From Latrodectus hesperus (taxonomy: Eukaryota; Arthropoda; Arachnida; Araneae; Theridiidae): DNA of 64,000 nucleotides. A model generated the notes under the pieces. It was not told the DNA's origin, did not search any database, and worked only from the letters and a program-made list of their open reading frames with translations. The stretch covers positions 61,167,926-61,231,925 of the forward strand of contig CM075854.1 of the NCBI GenBank assembly GCA_037975125.1, given 5' to 3'. A program made the position numbers and the translations under genes. Positions within the stretch are counted from its first letter, which is position 1; each line of letters begins with the position of its first letter. Below are positions 59,032 to 64,000 of this stretch, one piece after another.

Positions 59032-59798
59032 CAAGGTGATCTTTTTTGAAGTGACAGTGTTTGGAGCGCCCTGTAGCGTGATCTAATATAGCCGAAATGA
59101 CACCAAACTTGGTATTTAGACTAATCAAGCCATGGGAAAAAAATTCAGTGAAAAAGATTTAGTTCTTAAAGTTTCCGTTAGGGTACTTTGTGGCGCTGCT
59201 TTAGCTTACAGTAACAAGAATTAGCATAAGAAAAAGGTTTTAAAAAATGCAAATATTGTGCAATGACAATAAGGTCTATAAAAGCAAATAGTAGACAGCT
59301 CCCACAAGTAATCTCAGTTGAAGTAAATGAGCTCCAGTGGTCATGCCTCTCACGTTACCAGAACGTGCGTTTATGTTGGTGGAGTATCAAATTTGTCTAT
59401 TCTAAAGGACGACATAACAAAGACAGTGCGGAATATTCCTCGTGGTATGTTACGTACAGCTGTGGAGAACGTTGTGCGCAGAATGCACGGTGTTATTTCT
59501 GAGAACGGTGCTCACATTAAATGTGGTCTAATTCCTCACCGGGGAAGTTAATGTAATAAATAAACATTAATAATTTAGCTGCAGGATAATATGTGTTAGT
59601 ATTTTCCTTTTCTCACATTTTATACATTGTAAAGCGCCACAAAATGCCCTAGTGACAATCTTTGGAACTAAAATGTTTTTTTACGGAATCTTTTTCTCGT
59701 GTTTTGATTAGTCTAAATACCAAGTTTAACGCCGTTTCGGCTACTAAATCGCGCTACAGGGTGCTCCAAACACTGTCACTTTAAAAAAGATCACCCTG
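59032..59798 (+). mobile_element. Internally deleted long-TIR Tc1/mariner-superfamily element
   Basis: The inverted repeats are 59032-59199 and 59631-59798, about 168 bp each. The left starts CAAGGTGATCTTTTTTGAAG and the complement of the right starts CAGGGTGATCTTTTTTAAAG. Identity is about 80 percent, and both include TTTGGAGC.CCCTGTAGCG and TTGGTATTTAGACTAATCAA. TA flanks both ends (59030-59031 and 59799-59800). The 767-bp element retains only the two ends of a transposase frame and could move only with help from a complete relative. Confidence 0.88.
59343..59551 (+). pseudogene. Transposase N- and C-terminal ends joined by deletion
   Basis: MPLTLPERAFMLVEYQI (59343-59393) looks like the N-terminus of transposases of the SPDLTPLDFFLWG branch. 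In another phase, LKDDITKTVRNIPRGMLRTA and NVVRRMHGVISENGAHI (about 59402-59518), with a stop at 59549-59551, match the C-terminal tail of that branch. The catalytic core is absent, so a deletion of most of the coding region has fused the ends out of phase. An AATAAA signal follows at about 59557. Confidence 0.75.
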
Positions 59799-60089
59799 TA
59801 TATAAGAATTTATCTAAAAACATTTTGCACTCTCTTAAGTATAAACTATCCATCTAAAGGTTTTTGAACATCCCTTTAAAATGGAGATCTGATCTGTGAC
59901 ATAATTTTATGCAAAACTAAAAGCAACAAAACTGTTTTTGATGCTTTATTAGGTCATATTTATGTGTTTGTGAGACAATGACTCAATAAAATGAATTCAA
60001 TCACTTTATTCGTAATATTTTAGTGATCAACCTCTGTGAGAAATCAGAGCAAGAATTTTTAGATGTTCTACAGAAGTTAAACTCCAGTG

Positions 60090-61240
60090 TGAGTGGTGTA
60101 AGTAGGAAACAAAAATGACGAGGTAGAGAAAGTACAGAAAAAAAGAGTCATGCCGAAAAAATTAAAGAACGCAGCTTTAGAACTCTGAAAAGGCTTGTGA
60201 AACTAAATAACAAGATCTCAGTAGTTTTAATCACACAAGAGTTTTTAATTTCATCGTGCATTAGAGTTAGCAGCAAGAAAGAAAAAGCCAAAATTTAGAA
60301 ATTTGGTATTTCATTATCGCACAGTTGCTTATATATATATAATTTCACCAACTATACATAATTTTTCCAGATTGCAAAAAGTCATTGTAATGGTGCAAAA
60401 CGCATCGTCATTAGACATATATCAAAAAGTTATTTCGAGTAATTATTCTTGTTTAACAATCTGGTAGTCTGATGATTACATCTGAGTTGGGCATTAAGTG
60501 ACTATTGTGCCTAATGTAAAGTTTGGTAGTGGCAACATATTTGATGGCTTAATCTGGGACCCATTATTTCTATTGTTGGAGAAATGAACTTTGAGATGTA
60601 GGTAAACATTCTGGGAAATACTGCTTTCTCATTCGTAGGGCTATAATTCGAACAAGTTATTTCTTTCCGTATGAAAAATTCCATATATTCATCCAGATAT
60701 CCTCAGAAGTAGTTCAGACATTTGCCAACGTTGTGGACTATCATATGACTTGTTGCTATTGTAAGATAATTTTAATGTCCTCCGTGTAGCTGCCTTTCTC
60801 TGTGACGTATGAATACTCATGTGTCACAGAAGCAAATATCCAAACAGTTCCCAAGCAGCCAACTTGGCAGGCTTACATACAAAAAGTAGAAGCACAACAG
60901 CCATCTCTGATTTTCAACAGTAGCTGTAATAAAAGCTGGTACCTTAAACTTAGAACATTTTTTTACCATTAGGTTCTAATGAACCTCAGCCATGGTTTGA
61001 TGAAATTGAGGTTATTAAGCTTGAATAAATTTCTTGGAGTTCCGATCTAAACCCCCTGAAACAACTTTCTTAGCCAGTTAAATAGATTAGCCTTTTTTGC
61101 TTGAACTCTTTCTAATTTCAACTGTGATTGAAAATTGGAAGTTATTTATAAAAAAATTAATGGAAAATCTTCTCATTTGTGTGCAGGTTGTCTAGATGCA
61201 AAAGAGGCGCCATCATCGTATTAATGCATCTCTCAGGGTT
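60090..61240 (+). pseudogene. Strongly decayed Tc1-type transposase
   Basis: Pieces in the right order are ERSFRTLKRLVKLNNKISVV (about 60170-60230, DNA-binding region), VKFGSGNIFDGLIWD (about 60519-60560, family pattern KFGGGSIMVWGCM), SSDLNPLKQLS (about 61040-61072, pattern SPDLNPIENLW) and IENWKLFIKKLMENLLI to CRRHH-like residues (about 61130-61210). The phases differ and many stops intervene. The first and second catalytic blocks could not be read with confidence, and no terminal repeats were found. This is older than the other Tc1 copies. Confidence 0.45.
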
Positions 61241-62038
61241 CTCCAAGTTCATTTTACTGGTCTGGATACTTTACATCAAGTATATTTTAGTCAAGGGATA
61301 TTGTTAACATTCAAACAGATGCCACTATATCCAGATTCTTCAATTTTAAAAATTTCCATTACGTCTTATTGAGCTAATGCCTGATAGTCATGGGAGGTTT
61401 CTGACTATATTGAACTTCTACACTGAAATAGTAAAATTCTAAAAATTACTTGTATTATTTTCTCTCACAATTATACATACCTTATCTTTTAAAACCTCTT
61501 ATATATCATTCTCTATACTATCAACCCATAAGATAAAAATTAACATACAGAATCTTATAATTGCTTACAAATACTAGATCTTACAGTATCTTATAAATAC
61601 TTAATCTTGTAAAAATGACATACGAAATCGTATCTATAATTCTGGAATTAATTTCTCCTTCCGTGCGTATGATAAGTTTACATTTTCCTGGAAAGAGCTT
61701 TATTTTATAGTAAATGATGCATTGAAAGCAAATTTTTGTTGTATTTATACAAACTATATTCTGATAAAGAAAGTGCTTATAGGTGTAGGAGGGTATATAC
61801 TGAAAGTCTTCATTTAGATCATAATAAGATAACTTATAATTTATACTCTGCTGTAATCATTACTATCATAGTGTTTATAAATTTTTTATTATTCGAGTTA
61901 AAATATTAGAAGGAATGACGGAAGTGATATAAAAACCAATTTAATCGAATTTGTCTGACAACGTTTTATGGAAAAAATTTTGTTCACATACAATAAAAGT
62001 ACAAATTTTGCTTTCACAAAATTTGAATCTTATGCATT
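61241..62038. other. AT-rich stretch with no recognised feature
   Basis: ATCTTATAA-type words recur irregularly at 61490-61610. No frame or ends were recognised. Confidence 0.4.
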
Positions 62039-62321
62039 GGTTGTTGTTTTGCGTCAACTACACTGGTAATATGCTGTGCTTTGCTCCACTTGTCCAACTG
62101 AATCATAATTTGATTTGGAGTCCAACTTCCACAGTACACACATGCCATAGATACCAATTTATAGGGCAGGCAACCCTTCACAACTCCTTCATACAAGGAG
62201 AGGACTGAGAAAGGAGAAAGAGAGGCACAGTACATCTATGCCCGCGCGAACCATGATTCGAAATCAGGACCAACCTATCCGCAGTCAGACACGCTGACCA
62301 CAAGACAGGGTGTGTGGCATT
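62039..62321 (-). repeat. tRNA-Arg-like SINE, tail type B
   Basis: On the minus strand the head reads TTGTGGTCAGCGTGTCTGAC, then TGCGGATAGG and box B-like GATTTCGAATCATGG. The body has TTGCCTGCCCTATAAATTGG and ATCTATGGCATGTGTGTA. Head and body match the SINE at 62938-63254, but from there the tail differs (GGAAGTTGGACTCCAAATC to GCAAAACAACAACC). It is flanked by a perfect 9-base duplication (TTATGCATT at 62030-62038 and 62322-62330). Confidence 0.88.
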
Positions 62322-62937
62322 TTATGCATTTAATAAACTATTAAGAATGCTTATCTTTTTATAGAAGCGGTTGCCAAACTTTTTAACCACACGGACCAAT
62401 AAATTCATAATTTAAATCTCGCGCACCACTAATAATTTTAGGACCGTAATAGGAATTTTTTATTAAATGTATTAATAAAAGAATTATGAGCTAAGAACAA
62501 ATAAAATGTATCTAGTTAGCAAAATGAAACTATTAATTACAACCAATTTATGAAAGATCAATTAATCTTGATAAAATAAACAAAAACTGTGAAAAAAAAC
62601 AATTAAGAAGTGGTTAGTATATTAAAGTTTTAGCATAATACATTTCTAGTATGAAGGGTATTCCTGCTTACTTGAAATAAAATCTCAATAAATATCATAA
62701 AATCCCAGTAAAATTATAAAAATTTTCCCGATAAATATCGACTAAAAGAAAATGTGCACATTGTTAAGGTTTAAAATCATACCAGTCTTATAAAAAACAC
62801 CAATTTAAAAAGATAAAAACAAAAATACGCAAAAACTTCCTTAAAAACCTAATTAATATAGTTTATATTGAGCTCAATACTTCAAATTGAAGTATTTAAA
62901 GGTGGGAATAAATAAGAAAGCCCGCCTTTAAATGTTT

Positions 62938-63254
62938 AAACTGCCGACCAATTTGTCTAGTGGTCAGCGTGCCTGACTACGGATAAGGAGGTCCTGGGTT
63001 CGAATCCCGGTTCGGGCATGGATGTACTTTCTCTCTATCTATCCTGTCTTTGTCCTTTCCTTGTATGAATGAGGTGTGAATGGTTGCCTACCCTATAAAC
63101 GAGTACCAATGGCATGTGTGTAGAGCAAAGTCGTACTTTCACCTTCATGGTGCTCTGATTACAACGAAAGACGCTCCCAATCGACTTAATTCACATTGCA
63201 TAGCGAGCTTGGCTTGTCCAAGTGCCATTAGTAAACAACAACAACAGCAACAAC
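62938..63254 (+). repeat. tRNA-Arg-like SINE, tail type A, with target duplication
   Basis: The head has box A TAGTGGTCAGCGTGC, then CTGACTACGGAT as in tRNA-Arg(ACG) and box B GGGTTCGAATCCC. The body has TTGCCTACCCTATAAACGAG and the tail AGAGCAAAGTCGTACTTTCA to AGCTTGGCTTGTCCAAGTGC, ending in (AAC)n. Flanks are a perfect 8-base duplication (AAATGTTT at 62930-62937 and 63255-63262). Both polymerase III boxes are intact, so it may be young. It is not a tRNA gene because the acceptor ends do not pair. The tail is shared with the SINE at 12807-13123. Confidence 0.92.
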
Positions 63255-63257
63255 AAA
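63231..63257 (+). repeat. (AAC)n tail of the SINE
   Basis: AACAACAACAACAGCAACAA at the 3' end of the SINE. Confidence 0.9.
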
Positions 63258-63520
63258 TGTTTGACCTGATGTACCTATGCGACAATACAGGAGAGTGAAA
63301 TATAAGAGAGCGAAACATGTAGCTAAAACGATGGAGTTACAGATGTACGACTTACTTACGGTGGCATTATTCTGTGAAGTAGCGTTTTTATAAATTTTCA
63401 CGTATTGTTATAAGTTGAATTATGTTTCAATGCATCTAAAATATAAATTATGAGTAATATTCCACATTTTTCTGGGTACGAACGAAATTTTTTCGTGGAT
63501 CACCCCTGTGGCGATCTCTG

Positions 63521-64000
63521 TTTAATAGTGAAGCAAAAATCTCAAATAATATCAACGATTGAACTTTTTAAGATATGCTAAGGTGTATATGAATTTTCAA
63601 TTTATATAGAACTGGTTATATAATTTCAATTTGCTTTACTAAGGCTTATAATTTTGAAAATTGCTTTTTTTCTAATTAATTAATGGTATTGTTTAAATTG
63701 TAACAGCAGAGTACATCTAGTCCTATTTTGTATATAAAATACCATTATTATTAAAAATATTTATAATTTGAAAATATTAAGATTTTATGAAGAAACATTA
63801 TGTTTTGAAGAGAATTTTCAAAGAATAATAAAATAATTACATTAATTATATTTTAACTCACAACATGATTTTTTCTCTACTGATTCTTGTCTCCAGAAAA
63901 AAGTGATTAGAGTTATTAAAAATATAATGTGTGTTATTTAAAGAATATATTGTGAAATAGTTTTATATAATACTTTGAAAAAGTTAATTTATGAAATAGA
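63521..64000. other. AT-rich stretch with no recognised feature
   Basis: No supported feature up to the right edge. Confidence 0.45.

Larger units (their letters stand above)
62361..63520. mobile_element. Possible non-autonomous hAT-like element hosting a SINE
   Basis: The left part GAAGCGGTTGCCAAACTTTT and AACCACACGGACC resembles the widespread hAT end CAGTGGTTCYCAAACTTTTT. A weak inverted counterpart, read in complement as ATCGCCACAGGGGTGATCCA CG, lies at about 63490-63512. Between them are AT-rich DNA and the SINE at 62938-63254, with no transposase. The 8-base target duplication could not be shown, so the limits are approximate. Confidence 0.35.

Noticed and set aside
62938..63020. Possible tRNA-Arg(ACG) gene
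   Set aside because: The anticodon region fits, but acceptor pairing fails after three bases and the sequence continues as a SINE with an 8-base duplication.

Overview
This window looks like gene-poor nuclear DNA of an animal, most likely a spider (Araneae). The base composition is very AT-rich. The best-preserved coding remnants are Tc1-type transposases whose wording I associate with orb-weaver genomes. There are many tRNA-derived SINEs, BEL/Pao, hAT, pogo and long-TIR mariner-type relics, and several long dinucleotide arrays. Taxon assignment is inference from remembered transposon families, not from a search. I found no convincing host exon, tRNA gene, rRNA gene or CRISPR array. Every coding stretch I could recognise belongs to a mobile element and carries lesions.

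Layout. 0-14 kb: a hAT-type transposase relic on the minus strand at the left edge; an uninterrupted 243-bp (AC)n tract; a duplicated 120-bp unit; three SINEs (4.9, 9.2, 11.3 kb); a Tc1 element (8893-10245) split by a minus-strand SINE with a target-site duplication; a non-LTR RNase H remnant (10.7-11.0 kb); and a SINE sandwiched between two (TA)n arrays (12.7-13.3 kb). 14-36 kb: a decayed Tc1 (14643-16074), a pogo-like fragment, a long foldback at 19.4 kb, a possible LTR fragment at 24.2-24.5 kb, low-AT islands near 30.0 and 33.1 kb, and a well-preserved Tc1 (33774-35305) with a DD34E triad but two in-frame stops. 36-64 kb: an internally deleted element with ~190-bp TIRs (41861-42756), three (TA)n arrays, a broken BEL/Pao integrase fragment, a very young Tc1 with perfect 28-bp TIRs (49033-50564), a second internally deleted long-TIR element (59032-59798), a strongly decayed Tc1 (about 60.1-61.2 kb), and a SINE cluster near 62-63 kb.

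How the parts relate. Nothing here forms a pathway. The DNA transposons are at successive stages of decay: nearly complete frames with a few lesions, internally deleted copies that keep both TIRs, and isolated ends. The SINEs appear modular: the same 3' tail occurs behind two different heads, and one head occurs with two different tails. I did not find a clear novel biological system. The most useful leads are the SINE mosaicism, the nested insertions that give relative dates, the 30-bp foldback, and the low-AT islands that no recognised repeat explains.
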